The notes beneath the pieces are model-generated. The model worked only from the letters and a program-made list of their open reading frames with translations, did no database searches and was not told where the DNA came from. From the NCBI RefSeq assembly GCF_003990445.1, contig NZ_REEZ01000010.1, positions 99,303 through 163,302 of the forward strand: 64,000 nt of DNA, read 5' to 3'. The stretch is from Pararhodobacter zhoushanensis. GTDB taxonomy: Bacteria; Pseudomonadota; Alphaproteobacteria; Rhodobacterales; Rhodobacteraceae. Position numbers and translations under genes: made by a program. Shown here piece by piece: positions 25,026-33,924 of the stretch (positions are counted from its first letter, which is position 1; every line of letters begins with the position of its first letter).

Positions 25026-25648
25026 TCCGGCGCGAGGATGACGGCGCGCTGACCGTCCTGACGCTGGACCGCCCGGACAAGGCCAACTCGCTGACCCGCG
25101 CGATGATGGTGCAGCTGGTGGCCGAGCTGAAGGACGCAGGCACGCGGCAGCAGGCGGTGATCCTGACCGGCGCGGGCAAGGTGTTCTCGGCGGGCGCGGA
25201 TCTGGACGAGGCCCGCGCGGGCCTCGCCACCGATGGCATCTGGGAAGAGCTGAGTGGCACCCTCGCCGCGCTGCCCTGCCTGACGATTGCCGCGCTCAAC
25301 GGCACGCTGGCGGGCGGCGCGTTCGGGATGGCGCTGGCCTGCGACATCCGGCTGGGGGTGCCGGGGGCCAAGTTCTTTTACCCGGTGATGAAGCTGGGCT
25401 TTCTGCCGCAACCCTCAGACCCGGCCCGGATGGCCGCCCTGATCGGACCCGGGCGCGCCCGGATGATCCTGATGGGCGGGGCCAAGGTCGAGGCGACCGA
25501 GGCGCTGAGCTGGGGCCTGATCGACCGCCTTTCATCGCCCGACACCCTCCTCGACGACGCCCGCGCCCTGACCGCAGACGCGTGCGCCGCACCCGCCGGG
25601 CACGCGGGCAGGATCAAGGCGCTGATCCCGCGCGATTGGTCGCACTAG
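25022..25648 (+). CDS. Enoyl-CoA hydratase/isomerase (crotonase) family protein lacking the catalytic glutamates
   Basis: A 208-residue crotonase-fold protein, about 50 residues shorter than typical enoyl-CoA hydratases. The fold is recognisable: LTLDRPDKANSLTRAMM, the oxyanion-hole segment GKVFSAGADLDEA, and LNGTLAGGAFGMALACD. Aligned to rat hydratase, the position of Glu144 is Gly in GGAFGMALACD, and that of Glu164 is Val in YPVMKLG. Both hydratase catalytic residues are therefore missing, so it may be an isomerase, hydrolase or binding protein. It is translationally coupled to the SDR. Confidence 0.87.
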   Translation: MIRREDDGALTVLTLDRPDKANSLTRAMMVQLVAELKDAGTRQQAVILTGAGKVFSAGADLDEARAGLATDGIWEELSGTLAALPCLTIAALNGTLAGGAFGMALACDIRLGVPGAKFFYPVMKLGFLPQPSDPARMAALIGPGRARMILMGGAKVEATEALSWGLIDRLSSPDTLLDDARALTADACAAPAGHAGRIKALIPRDWSH

Positions 25649-25681
25649 CGCCCGGCGCAGCCAGGCCCTAGATTGACCGTC

Positions 25682-26032
25682 ATGAACCTCTCGCGCGCCC
25701 TTACCCTTTTCGGACTGGTGCTGGTGCTTGTCACCGGCTCGGTGGCAATGGCCACAGCGCGCCACCAGTTGCGCACGGTGGGTGAGGTGGTGATCTGCTC
25801 GGGCTACGGCCTGACCTCGATCAGCATTGACGCGAATGGCAACCCGACGGGGCCACGCATCCTATGCCCCGATTGCGTCCCGGCCTTTGCAGCACTGACC
25901 GACCCGGCTTTGCCCATCGCCGAGCGCGCCGGAACGCTGAACCCGATCCGCTTTACATCACGCGAGATCGCGGCCCCACCGCCCCCGGCCCCCGTGCATA
26001 GCTGGTCACGGGCTCCGCCTGTCGCAGCCTGA
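25682..26032 (+). CDS. Small secreted protein, DUF2946-like
   Basis: A 116-residue protein with an N-terminal hydrophobic segment (LTLFGLVLVLVTGSVAMA). The core VVICSGYGLTSI... RILCPDCVPAF has a single Cys followed by a C-P-x-C pair, as in DUF2946 proteins often found beside copper genes. The C-terminus is Pro-rich. It lies 41 bases upstream of a PCuAC copper chaperone, so a role in copper handling is inferred. Family match is weak and by pattern only. Confidence 0.65.
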   Translation: MNLSRALTLFGLVLVLVTGSVAMATARHQLRTVGEVVICSGYGLTSISIDANGNPTGPRILCPDCVPAFAALTDPALPIAERAGTLNPIRFTSREIAAPPPPAPVHSWSRAPPVAA

Positions 26033-26073
26033 AAACCAATCGTTTTTCAGACCTTTCACAGACAGGATACGCT

Positions 26074-26568
26074 ATGTTCCGCACTCTCTCTCTTGCTGCC
26101 GCTGCAGCAATCTTCGCCATGCCCGCCTTCGCCTGCGAGGGGGTCACCGTTTCCGACCCTTATTTCCGTACCTCGGGCGCCATGGCCCGCAGCGGCGCTG
26201 CCTTTATGGTCCTCAACAACGCCGGCGACAGCGACTGCCAGCTGGTCGGCGCGCGCTCGGACCTCTCGTCACGGCTGGAACTGCACACGCATATCCAGAT
26301 CGGTGACGGCATCATGCAGATGCGCGAAGTCGAAGACGGCTTCCGCATCCCGGCCCACGGCAGTCACGCGCTCGAGCGCGGCGCGGATCATGTGATGTTC
26401 ATGGGCCTCACGCATGTGCCCGAGCAAGGCGACGACGTCGAGGTTACGCTGATCTTCGCGGACGGCTCGGAACTGCCGGTCACCGTGGTGGCCGACAACG
26501 AACGGACGCCGATGCAGGGCCAGATGCAAATGGGCGGCCACGACATGTCGCACGGCGCGTCGAACTGA
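26074..26568 (+). CDS. PCuAC family periplasmic copper chaperone
   Basis: A 164-residue secreted protein with a signal peptide ending at AFA-C. The PCuAC (DUF461) fold is clear. Copper-binding residues lie in LHTHIQ, the methionines of GIMQMREV, and the H..HxM-type cluster HALERGADHVMFMGL. The C-terminal tail is Met/His-rich (MQGQMQMGGHDMSHG), a second likely copper site. This family delivers Cu(I) to the CuA centre of cytochrome oxidase. GACAGGATAC upstream supplies the ribosome site. Confidence 0.92.
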   Translation: MFRTLSLAAAAAIFAMPAFACEGVTVSDPYFRTSGAMARSGAAFMVLNNAGDSDCQLVGARSDLSSRLELHTHIQIGDGIMQMREVEDGFRIPAHGSHALERGADHVMFMGLTHVPEQGDDVEVTLIFADGSELPVTVVADNERTPMQGQMQMGGHDMSHGASN

Positions 26569-26583
26569 GGTCGGGAGGCCAGC

Positions 26584-26736
26584 AAGGGGGGCCTTGCCCC
26601 CCTCTTGGCCTGACGGCCAATTCACCCCCCAGGATATTTAAGGACAGATGATAAGGTTTCGTTAACCCTGTTTCATTTTCTGTCTGCAAATATCCACAGG
26701 GGGTTCCCCAAGGGGGGAGCGTGCTTCCCCCTTGGG
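26584..26736. repeat. Intergenic region with GC-rich inverted repeats
   Basis: The 209 bases between the convergent copper chaperone and NlpC/P60 genes hold two stem-loops. AAGGGGGGC / GCCCCCCTcTT spans 26584-26606. CCCAAGGGGG / CCCCCTTGGG occupies 26707-26716 and 26727-26736, and has the same arms as the repeat at 2543-2567. Between them is CCCAGGATATTTAAGGACAG, which resembles the sequence just before the glf gene (around 33908). Confidence 0.6.
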
Positions 26737-26777
26737 CGAGGGAGCGCGAGGGGCGAGCAGCCCCTCGCCACCCGCCG

Positions 26778-27593
26778 TCAGCTTGCCGGACGCAGCCGCC
26801 GGATCACCGGCTCCTCCGCGCGCGCTTCCACAATGGCCAGATCTTCTTCGGTCACCGCCATATGATGCGCATTGGCGTGAATCAGATGGCCCGGCCCAGA
26901 GATCAGCCCGACGTGGCCGCCCCAGAAAATCAGATCGCCGGCAAGCTCGTTGCCCGGCACCACCTCGACCCCGGCCATCGTGCTTTGCAGATCGCTGTCG
27001 CCCGGGCAGTCGCGGCCCTGTGCTCGGAACACCGCCTGCACCAGCCCCGAGCAGTCGATCCCTGCTCTGGAGTTGCCGCCCCACAGATAGGGCGTGCCCA
27101 GATAGCTGCGGGCGACGCTGACCGGATCGGCGCTCCAGTCGCCCAACGGGCGCACGTGACCGGCCGGGACATAACCTGCAGGTGTCACCGCGAAGCGCCC
27201 GACCTCGCCCGTGACGCACAGTCGCGCGCCCATCGACAGGGCGGCGCGCTCGCGTTGCTTGATGTCGGGTGCGGCGTAGAGATGCGTGGCCGGTGCTGTC
27301 ACCCAATGGGTGACGGCGGTATCGTCGCCCAGCGCGCTCTCGGGGATCCAGCCGCAATACCCCTCATCCTCGTCGAAGCCAAAGGCGTAGCCATCGCATT
27401 CGGTGATCACGCAGAACCGCGTGCCCAGCAGCATCTGCCGGTCGCGCGCGCCGCCCGGCGTGGCGCAAAGATCCGCCAGCGCCTCCGTCACGCGGAACCA
27501 GCGGCCGGGCACAAACAGCACCCCGTCCAGCGCGCCGCGCAGGCTTTCATGCGCCATGCCCCCGGCGGCGCGCAGATAGCGGCGGTCGGTCAT
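26778..27593 (-). CDS. NlpC/P60 family cysteine peptidase with SH3-like domains
   Basis: A 271-residue probable peptidoglycan endopeptidase. The N-terminal half has two SH3b-like segments (RDRQMLLGTRFCVITECDGY; HLYAAPDIKQRERAALSMG). The C-terminal NlpC/P60 domain contains the catalytic Cys in GGNSRAGIDCSGLVQAVF and the His in GHVGLISGPGHLIH. No signal peptide is obvious, as in several alphaproteobacterial homologues. The ATG at 27593 overlaps the aminopeptidase stop (ATGA), so the two are translated together. Confidence 0.92.
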   Translation of the reverse strand: MTDRRYLRAAGGMAHESLRGALDGVLFVPGRWFRVTEALADLCATPGGARDRQMLLGTRFCVITECDGYAFGFDEDEGYCGWIPESALGDDTAVTHWVTAPATHLYAAPDIKQRERAALSMGARLCVTGEVGRFAVTPAGYVPAGHVRPLGDWSADPVSVARSYLGTPYLWGGNSRAGIDCSGLVQAVFRAQGRDCPGDSDLQSTMAGVEVVPGNELAGDLIFWGGHVGLISGPGHLIHANAHHMAVTEEDLAIVEARAEEPVIRRLRPAS

Positions 27594-29011
27594 TCGCGGT
27601 TCTCGATGTCGGGCCCCAGCACTTCGGGCAGCGCCCAAAGCACGGCGCGTGCGCCCTGCCCTTGCCCGCCCTTGGGGCGGCCGGGCATGGCGCTCGGCTG
27701 CCAGCCATAGATGTCGAAATGCGCGAAGCGGCGGGTTTTCTGCACGAACCGGCGCAGGAAGAGGGCGGCGGTGATTGATCCGGCCATCCCGCCCGATGGC
27801 GCGTTGTCCAGATCGGCGATACCCGGCTCGATCAGCGGCTCATAGGGCGCGTGGAAGGGCAGACGCCAAAGCGGATCAGCCTCGACCATGGCACCATCAG
27901 ACAGGGCCAGCGCAAGGTCTTCGTCGTCAGTGTAGAACGGCGGCAGATCGGGTCCCAGCGCGACGCGCGCCGCCCCCGTCAACGTGGCCATGCAGATTAG
28001 CGCGTCCGGGTTTTCCTCATCCGCCAGAGCCAGCGCATCGGCCAGAACCAGACGCCCCTCGGCGTCGGTGTTGTTCACCTCGACCGTCAACCCGTTGCGC
28101 GCGGTCAGGATGTCGCCGGGGCGCATCGCGCTGCCGGAAATCGAGTTCTCAACCGCCGGGATCAGCACGCGCAGCCGGACCTTCCAGTCCAGGGCCATGA
28201 TCATCATCGCCAGCCCGATCACCGTGGCTGCGCCGCCCATATCCTTTTTCATCAGGCCCATCGAGGCACCGGGCTTGATGTTCAGCCCGCCAGTGTCAAA
28301 GCAGACGCCCTTGCCGACCAGCGTGATACGCGGGCCTTCGTGGCCCCAGCGCAGGTCCAGCAGACGGGGAATGCGGTCCGAGGCGCGGCCAACCGCGTGG
28401 ATCAAGGGCAGGTTTTCATGCAGCAGATCGTCGCCATAGGTGACCGAGACCTGCGCGTCGAATTCATCGGCCAGCGCCAGCACGCTGGTTTCCAGCTCTT
28501 CCGGCCCCATCTGCGAGGCCGGGGTGTTGATCAGGTCGCGGGTCAGCCATTCGGCGGCGGCGAGCACCTCGATGCGGCGCGCCTCGGCCCGGGGTGGGGC
28601 CTTGAGCGCCGGGATATCGGCATCACCGCCGGTTCGGTGGCGGAAGCGGTCAAAGCGATATCCGGCCAGCAGCCATCCGAGCAATTGTTCGGGCAGTTCG
28701 TCATCCTCGAACCCCGAGGCCAGATGGTAGATCCCGCGTGGCAGTTTACCGCGCGCGGCACCCAGCGCCATCCGCCCACGGATGCGCGCCTGCGCATCGC
28801 CCAGACCAAAGACCGCCAGCGCCAAGCCGCCTGCGGCGTCAGGCACGCAGACCGTCTGTCCGGTCTTTGCGGTGAAGCCGACGGCATCAAGCCAGGTGCG
28901 CACCCGTTCAGGTTGGGTATCGAGCCAGGCTGTCAGCCCCTCACTGCCGACGACATGAAGGGGAATTGAGGCGCTCTCGGGCGCGGCGAAGGCGGCATGG
29001 CTTTGGCGCAT
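27590..29011 (-). CDS. Leucyl aminopeptidase family (M17) metallopeptidase
   Basis: A 473-residue M17 aminopeptidase that releases N-terminal amino acids using two metal ions. The C-terminal catalytic domain shows LVGKGVCFDTGGLNIKPG (metal-site Lys and Asp), the KKDMGGAA segment and the signature NTDAEGRLVLADAL. An N-terminal macro-like domain precedes it. The ATG at 29011 is preferred over an in-frame GTG at 29023. Coupling to the NlpC/P60 gene suggests turnover of cell-wall or other peptides. It resembles PepB-type members as much as PepA. Confidence 0.92.
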   Translation of the reverse strand: MRQSHAAFAAPESASIPLHVVGSEGLTAWLDTQPERVRTWLDAVGFTAKTGQTVCVPDAAGGLALAVFGLGDAQARIRGRMALGAARGKLPRGIYHLASGFEDDELPEQLLGWLLAGYRFDRFRHRTGGDADIPALKAPPRAEARRIEVLAAAEWLTRDLINTPASQMGPEELETSVLALADEFDAQVSVTYGDDLLHENLPLIHAVGRASDRIPRLLDLRWGHEGPRITLVGKGVCFDTGGLNIKPGASMGLMKKDMGGAATVIGLAMMIMALDWKVRLRVLIPAVENSISGSAMRPGDILTARNGLTVEVNNTDAEGRLVLADALALADEENPDALICMATLTGAARVALGPDLPPFYTDDEDLALALSDGAMVEADPLWRLPFHAPYEPLIEPGIADLDNAPSGGMAGSITAALFLRRFVQKTRRFAHFDIYGWQPSAMPGRPKGGQGQGARAVLWALPEVLGPDIENRE

Positions 29012-29129
29012 GGTCAATCTCACGGCTGGTTCGCCCCACCCTAAAGCGCATCGCGCCGAAAACGGAAGGGGCTTGCCGCTGTTTACCGCTCAACGCACTG
29101 TTTGCGCGCCGGACACCGCCACCCTGAAT

Positions 29130-29510
29130 TCAGAGTGACAGCTCAGGCACTTCCCAGACCTGCGCCAACGAGCGGTCGCCAATGCGGACCAGACGTTCCC
29201 AGACCGCGCGATAGGCGACCACGTCCTTGCGTTGCGCGGTGACACCCATATCGCGTGAGACCCGAGCGAGCGACGACAGCCCGATTTCGGCGCTCAGCCG
29301 CGACACGCGTTGCAGATGGGGGGCGACGCCGGCCATCTGTCCCTTGCGAACGCGCGCGTCCACTTCAACGAGACAATCGGAAATCGCTTCAACTGTTTGC
29401 ATCACATGGGCCTCAGCCCCGCGATACCCTAAACGCTGAAACAGCGCATCCAGTGTTGCGGTATCGATAACGATCCGCTCACTGGGTCTGATCTCAAGAA
29501 CCCGTGACAT
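29130..29510 (-). CDS. Uncharacterised helical protein
   Basis: A 126-residue protein I cannot assign. It appears all-helical: LDALFQRLGYRGAEAHVMQT, then AISDCLVEVDARVRKGQM and ARVSRDMGVTAQRK, with many charged residues and no membrane helix. The layout recalls small Hpt-like four-helix proteins, but no phosphohistidine context is seen. The ATG at 29510 fits best. It is divergent from the carbonic anhydrase, with 158 bases between them. Confidence 0.7.
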   Translation of the reverse strand: MSRVLEIRPSERIVIDTATLDALFQRLGYRGAEAHVMQTVEAISDCLVEVDARVRKGQMAGVAPHLQRVSRLSAEIGLSSLARVSRDMGVTAQRKDVVAYRAVWERLVRIGDRSLAQVWEVPELSL

Positions 29511-29668
29511 ACCAGCACCCTTTTCTGCCTCACATGGAAACCCTTGCACCCGTCATCAGGATGTTGGATCCGGGCTAACAAAGTGTTGCCCCGGGCGCGG
29601 GTTCACGCTCGATTTTTCGATAAATTCAGACTAGCACTGAGTTTGGTCCGAATTAAGGCAAATTAGCG

Positions 29669-30322
29669 ATGACCTACGCACGAAAGCTTCCAGGCTACCT
29701 GATAAATCGATTTCGTGGCTGGCGCGCCACGCACTACACGGAAAACAAGAGCTGGTTCCGCCATCTGGCACAGGAAGGACAGCATCCGCGGTCGATGCTG
29801 ATCGCCTGCTGTGACTCTCGCGTCCATGTGACGGCGATCTTCAACGCCGATCAGGGTGAGTTCTTCATTCACCGCAACATCGCCAATCTGGTGCCGCCCT
29901 ACACACCCGATGGCGATCATCACGGCACCTCAGCCGCCATCGAATACGCGGTCACGGCCCTTAAAGTCGCGCATTTGCTTGTGGTTGGGCATTCCAACTG
30001 CGGGGGTGTTCGTGGCTGTCACGATATGTGTGCGGGCAAGGCGCCCGAACTCAGCTCGGGCTCCAGCTTTGTCGGCAACTGGATGGAAATCCTGCGCCCC
30101 GGCTACGAGCGCACCGCCGATATTGCCGACGCGGAAGCCCGCATCAAAGCGATGGAGCTGGAAGCTGTGCGCATCTCGCTTTCGAACCTGATGACCTTCC
30201 CGTTCATCAAGGAAGCGGTCGAAGCCGAGCGCCTGACCCTGCACGGATTGTGGCACGATATTGGCGAAGGCGGATTGTCGGTTTATGATTCGGATACCGA
30301 CCGTTTCGAGCCGGTAGCCTGA
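29669..30322 (+). CDS. Beta-class carbonic anhydrase
   Basis: A 217-residue zinc enzyme that interconverts CO2 and bicarbonate. The metal and active-site residues are Cys47, Asp49 and Arg51 in CCDSRV, plus His108 and Cys111 in GHSNCGGV. The rest (FFIHRNIANLVPPY, TSAAIEYAVTALKVAHLLVVG) matches the family throughout. The SulP transporter follows 92 bases downstream on the same strand, an arrangement that supports bicarbonate supply. Confidence 0.96.
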   Translation: MTYARKLPGYLINRFRGWRATHYTENKSWFRHLAQEGQHPRSMLIACCDSRVHVTAIFNADQGEFFIHRNIANLVPPYTPDGDHHGTSAAIEYAVTALKVAHLLVVGHSNCGGVRGCHDMCAGKAPELSSGSSFVGNWMEILRPGYERTADIADAEARIKAMELEAVRISLSNLMTFPFIKEAVEAERLTLHGLWHDIGEGGLSVYDSDTDRFEPVA

Positions 30323-30414
30323 CCCGGCGCGGCACAACGGCCCGGCGAAAGGCATTGCACCTGTGAAGAATGGCGCGCTAGGGTCGCGCCATTCACTGTG
30401 AGCAGGTAACTTTC

Positions 30415-32091
30415 ATGCCATCGTCCGACCGGCTGGTACCCGCCCTGGCGCGCGTTCTGCGTGAGGGCTACACGTTCGATCACCTCAAGCGCGACGCCAT
30501 CGCCGGGCTGACCGTGGCGATTGTCGCGCTTCCGTTGTCAATGGCGATTGCCATTGCCTCGGGCGGGACGCCCGCGATGGGGCTCTATACGGCGATTGTC
30601 GGCGGGTTCTTTATCTCGGCCCTTGGTGGCAGCCGGTTCCAGATCGGCGGCCCGGCGGGGGCGTTCATCGTGCTGGTCGCCGCGACGGTGCATGATTACG
30701 GCATCGCGGGCATGATGCTGGCCACGATGATGGCGGGGGTGATGATGGGGGCGCTGGGGTTGTTCCGGCTTGGCTCGTACATCCGCTTTATCCCCTATCC
30801 GGTGACCGTTGGCTTCACCAGCGGCATCGCGGTGATCATTTTTTCCAGCCAGATCAAAGATCTGCTGGGCCTGACCCTGACGGGACCAGAACCCGGACCG
30901 CTGTTGGAAAAGCTGCCGGTGATCTGGGACAGCCTGCCCAGCGCCAACCCTGAGACGATTGCACTGGCGGCAGTGACGATTGCGCTGATTGTCGGGCTCA
31001 AGCGGTTTGCGCCGCGTCTGCCCAACCTGCTGATCGCCGTGGCCGGAACCACGGTTGCCGTCTGGGCGCTGGGGCTGAACACGCCGACCATCGTGTCGAC
31101 CTTTGGCGACGTCCCTGCGATGCTGCCGCTGCCCAGCCTGCCGCCCTTTGATACCACTCTGGCGCTGGCCGTGTTGCCCAATGCCATCGGCTTCACGCTG
31201 CTGGGCTCCATCGAGGCGCTGCTGTCCGCCGTCGTCGCCGACGGGATGAGCGGCAAGCGGCACAATTCCAACATGGAGCTGCTTGCGCAGGGGGTGGCGA
31301 ATATCGCGTCAGCGATCATGGGCGGGATGGTGGCCACCGGGACCATCGCGCGCACCGCCACGAACGTGCGCGCGAATGCCCATAGCCCGGTGGCCGGGAT
31401 GCTGCATGCATTGTTCATCCTGCTCTTCATGATGGTTGCCGCCCCCCTGGTCGGCATGGTGCCGCTGGCCGCGCTGGCCGGGGTGCTGGCCACGGTTGCG
31501 TGGAACATGATCGAGCGTCACGCCATCGCCACACTGTTCCGCTCGTCGCGCGGGGATGCGGCGGTGGTGCTGGTCACGCTGCTGCTGACCATCTTCCGCG
31601 ATCTGACCGAGGCGATTGTCGTCGGCTTTTCGCTGGGTGCGGTGCTGTTTATCCACCGCATGTCCAAGGCGGCCGAAGTCTCGACCCTGATGCCGGACGA
31701 TGACACCGACGACGAAGCCCCCGACGTTACCCGAAGCGACGAAATCCTGATCTACCGCATCCGCGGCGCGTTCTTCTTTGGCGCGGCGGCCTCGGTCGGG
31801 GCGGTGCTGGAGCGGATCGCCGATACGCACCGGGTGATGATCATCGACTTCGCCGACGCGGCGCTGGTGGACTCCACCGCGCTGCACACGGTCGAGGGGC
31901 TGGTCACCAACGCCAGTCGCCGCAACGTCGCGGTGATCCTGACCGGGGCGTCGCAGGAAACCCTGACGCAATTCGCCGCACATGGGTTGCAGCCCCCCAT
32001 GGTCGAGATTGCAGGCACCGTTCAAGAGGGCGTCACACTGGCGCGCGAGAGGCTCGGCCGCCCTGCCCCCCTCGCCGCCGAGTTGACCTGA
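30415..32091 (+). CDS. SulP family anion transporter
   Basis: A 558-residue transporter. The membrane domain (about 25-415) has the SulP entry AGLTVAIVALPLSMAIAIASG and QIGGPAGAFIVLVAATV. A cytoplasmic STAS domain (about 440-545; RIRGAFFFGAAASVGAVLERI, IIDFADAALVDSTALHTVEG) follows. SulP proteins carry sulfate, bicarbonate or dicarboxylates. The adjoining carbonic anhydrase favours bicarbonate, as with BicA-type proteins, but the sequence alone does not decide. Confidence 0.92.
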   Translation: MPSSDRLVPALARVLREGYTFDHLKRDAIAGLTVAIVALPLSMAIAIASGGTPAMGLYTAIVGGFFISALGGSRFQIGGPAGAFIVLVAATVHDYGIAGMMLATMMAGVMMGALGLFRLGSYIRFIPYPVTVGFTSGIAVIIFSSQIKDLLGLTLTGPEPGPLLEKLPVIWDSLPSANPETIALAAVTIALIVGLKRFAPRLPNLLIAVAGTTVAVWALGLNTPTIVSTFGDVPAMLPLPSLPPFDTTLALAVLPNAIGFTLLGSIEALLSAVVADGMSGKRHNSNMELLAQGVANIASAIMGGMVATGTIARTATNVRANAHSPVAGMLHALFILLFMMVAAPLVGMVPLAALAGVLATVAWNMIERHAIATLFRSSRGDAAVVLVTLLLTIFRDLTEAIVVGFSLGAVLFIHRMSKAAEVSTLMPDDDTDDEAPDVTRSDEILIYRIRGAFFFGAAASVGAVLERIADTHRVMIIDFADAALVDSTALHTVEGLVTNASRRNVAVILTGASQETLTQFAAHGLQPPMVEIAGTVQEGVTLARERLGRPAPLAAELT

Positions 32092-32232
32092 GACCCGCCA
32101 CAGCCTATGCACCGCAAAGATACGACCATGCCGACCCGCTGCCTGCGTCGTCATGGTTCTGACCGATTGGCCCTCAGCAGGTCCGCGCTGCATCAAGGCA
32201 CCGTCTGACCCTGCGCTGAACAGAGGAAATCC

Positions 32233-33066
32233 ATGTCCCATATCGTTACAATCGGCGACATCGCCATCGGCGGATCGAACCCTTTCGCGCTGCTCGCCGG
32301 ACCCTGCCAGCTGGAAAGTCTGGACCACGCGCGCGCCATGTGCGCCGGGATACTCGAGGCCTGCGCCCCGACCGGAACCAAGCTGATCTTCAAGGCCAGC
32401 TATGACAAGGCGAACCGCTCGTCCATCGGCACCGAGCGCGGGCTGGGGATGGACGCGGGGCTGGAAATTCTGGCCAAGATCCGCGACGAATTCGGCGTGC
32501 CGGTTGTCACCGACGTGCACGAGCCGTGGCAGTGCGAAAAAGCCGCACAGGCCGTTGACGTGCTGCAAATCCCCGCCTTCCTGTGCCGCCAGACCGATCT
32601 GCTGCTGGCCGCCGGTGAGACGGGCAAGGCGATCAACGTCAAGAAGGGCCAGTTTCTGGCCCCCTGGGACATGCGCCACGTCGCCGCCAAGATCGAAAGC
32701 ACCGGCAACCGCAACATCATGCTGTGCGACCGGGGCACCTCGTTCGGGTACAACACGCTGGTGACGGATTTCCGGGGCCTGCCGACCATGGCGCAGACCG
32801 GCTATCCGGTGGTTTTTGACGCCACCCATTCGGTGCAGCAGCCCGGCGGACAGGGCGCAACCTCGGGCGGGCAGCGCGAATTCGTGCCGGTGCTGGCCCG
32901 TGCCGCCTGCGCCGTGGGCATCTCGGCGCTGTTCATCGAGACGCATGAAGACCCCGACAACGCCCCCTCGGACGGCCCCAACATGGTGCCGCTGGACCAG
33001 ATGAAGGCCCTGATCGGCCGGTTGCGCGCCTATGATGCGCTGACCAAGGAGAACTTCGATGCGTGA
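32233..33066 (+). CDS. kdsA: 3-deoxy-8-phosphooctulonate synthase
   Basis: A 277-residue enzyme joining phosphoenolpyruvate and arabinose 5-phosphate to KDO 8-phosphate, for lipopolysaccharide or group 2 capsule linkers. Family motifs: [53 protein letters not shown] and [22 protein letters not shown] precedes the ATG. It overlaps kdsB by eight bases. Its position at the edge of the capsule region suggests it feeds capsule synthesis. Confidence 0.97.
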   Translation: MSHIVTIGDIAIGGSNPFALLAGPCQLESLDHARAMCAGILEACAPTGTKLIFKASYDKANRSSIGTERGLGMDAGLEILAKIRDEFGVPVVTDVHEPWQCEKAAQAVDVLQIPAFLCRQTDLLLAAGETGKAINVKKGQFLAPWDMRHVAAKIESTGNRNIMLCDRGTSFGYNTLVTDFRGLPTMAQTGYPVVFDATHSVQQPGGQGATSGGQREFVPVLARAACAVGISALFIETHEDPDNAPSDGPNMVPLDQMKALIGRLRAYDALTKENFDA

Positions 33067-33871
33067 TGCTGTGATCGTCATACCGGCGCGCTATGCGTCG
33101 ACGCGCTATCCTGCGAAACCACTGGCCACGCTTAAAGGCGTCTCGGGCATCGAGCGCACGCTGCTGGAACGCTCGGTGATGGCCGCCCGCGCCGCCGCCG
33201 TGTCCACGCGCGGCGTGACCGGCCTGTTCGTTGCGACGGATGACGAGCGCATCGCGGCCGAGGCCAAGCGCGTGGGTGCCGAGGTCATCATGACCGACCC
33301 GGCCTGCGCCAATGGCACCGAGCGCGTTGCACAAGCCGTTGAGCGCGCCGGACTGGGCCAGCCGATCATCGTCAACCTGCAGGGCGACGCGCCGCTGACA
33401 CCGCCGCATTTCGTCTCGACCCTGATCAATGCGATGCGCGAGGATGAGACGCGCATGGTCGCGACGCCCGTTCTGCGCTGCGACCGCGAGTCGCTGGACA
33501 ATTTCCGCAACGACCGGCGGCTCGACCGCGTCGGGGCAACGACGGTGGTGCGCGACCTCAAGGGCAACGCGATCTATTTCTCGAAAGAGGTGATCCCCTT
33601 CACCGGCACGCTGAAGGCTGACGGTCCGATCCCGGTGTTCCACCATGTCGGCCTTTACGCCTATACGCCCGAAGCGCTGCGGCTTTACGCCAGCCTGACG
33701 CCTGGTGAGCTGGAACAGCTGGAAGGGCTGGAGCAACTGCGCTTCATCGAGCACGGACACAAGATCGCCGCCGTCGAGGTCAGCGCGCCGGGCGCGGCCT
33801 TCTGGGAGCTGAACAACCCGTCAGATGTGCCGTTGATCGAAGACTACCTACACCGGATGGGCATGGAGTAA
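33059..33871 (+). CDS. kdsB: 3-deoxy-manno-octulosonate cytidylyltransferase
   Basis: A 270-residue enzyme that activates KDO to CMP-KDO. The nucleotide-binding start [17 protein letters not shown], the segment [21 protein letters not shown] and the later [13 protein letters not shown] match the family. The substrate-side motif reads [10 protein letters not shown] where enterobacterial KdsB has SGTER, still within family variation. It is coupled to kdsA by an eight-base overlap. Confidence 0.95.
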   Translation: MRDAVIVIPARYASTRYPAKPLATLKGVSGIERTLLERSVMAARAAAVSTRGVTGLFVATDDERIAAEAKRVGAEVIMTDPACANGTERVAQAVERAGLGQPIIVNLQGDAPLTPPHFVSTLINAMREDETRMVATPVLRCDRESLDNFRNDRRLDRVGATTVVRDLKGNAIYFSKEVIPFTGTLKADGPIPVFHHVGLYAYTPEALRLYASLTPGELEQLEGLEQLRFIEHGHKIAAVEVSAPGAAFWELNNPSDVPLIEDYLHRMGME

Positions 33872-33879
33872 CGGGTAAC

Positions 33880-33924
33880 GGGGGCGTCGCCCCCCTCTGT
33901 GGCAGCCAGAGTTTTTCAGACAAG
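33880..33924. repeat. GC-rich palindrome before glf
   Basis: GGGGGCG T CGCCCCC (33880-33894) is a perfect palindrome just after the kdsB stop. It is followed by an AT-richer stretch, GAGTTTTTCAGACAAGATGA, up to the glf start. The palindrome-plus-AT-box layout resembles 26584-26650. Confidence 0.5.
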
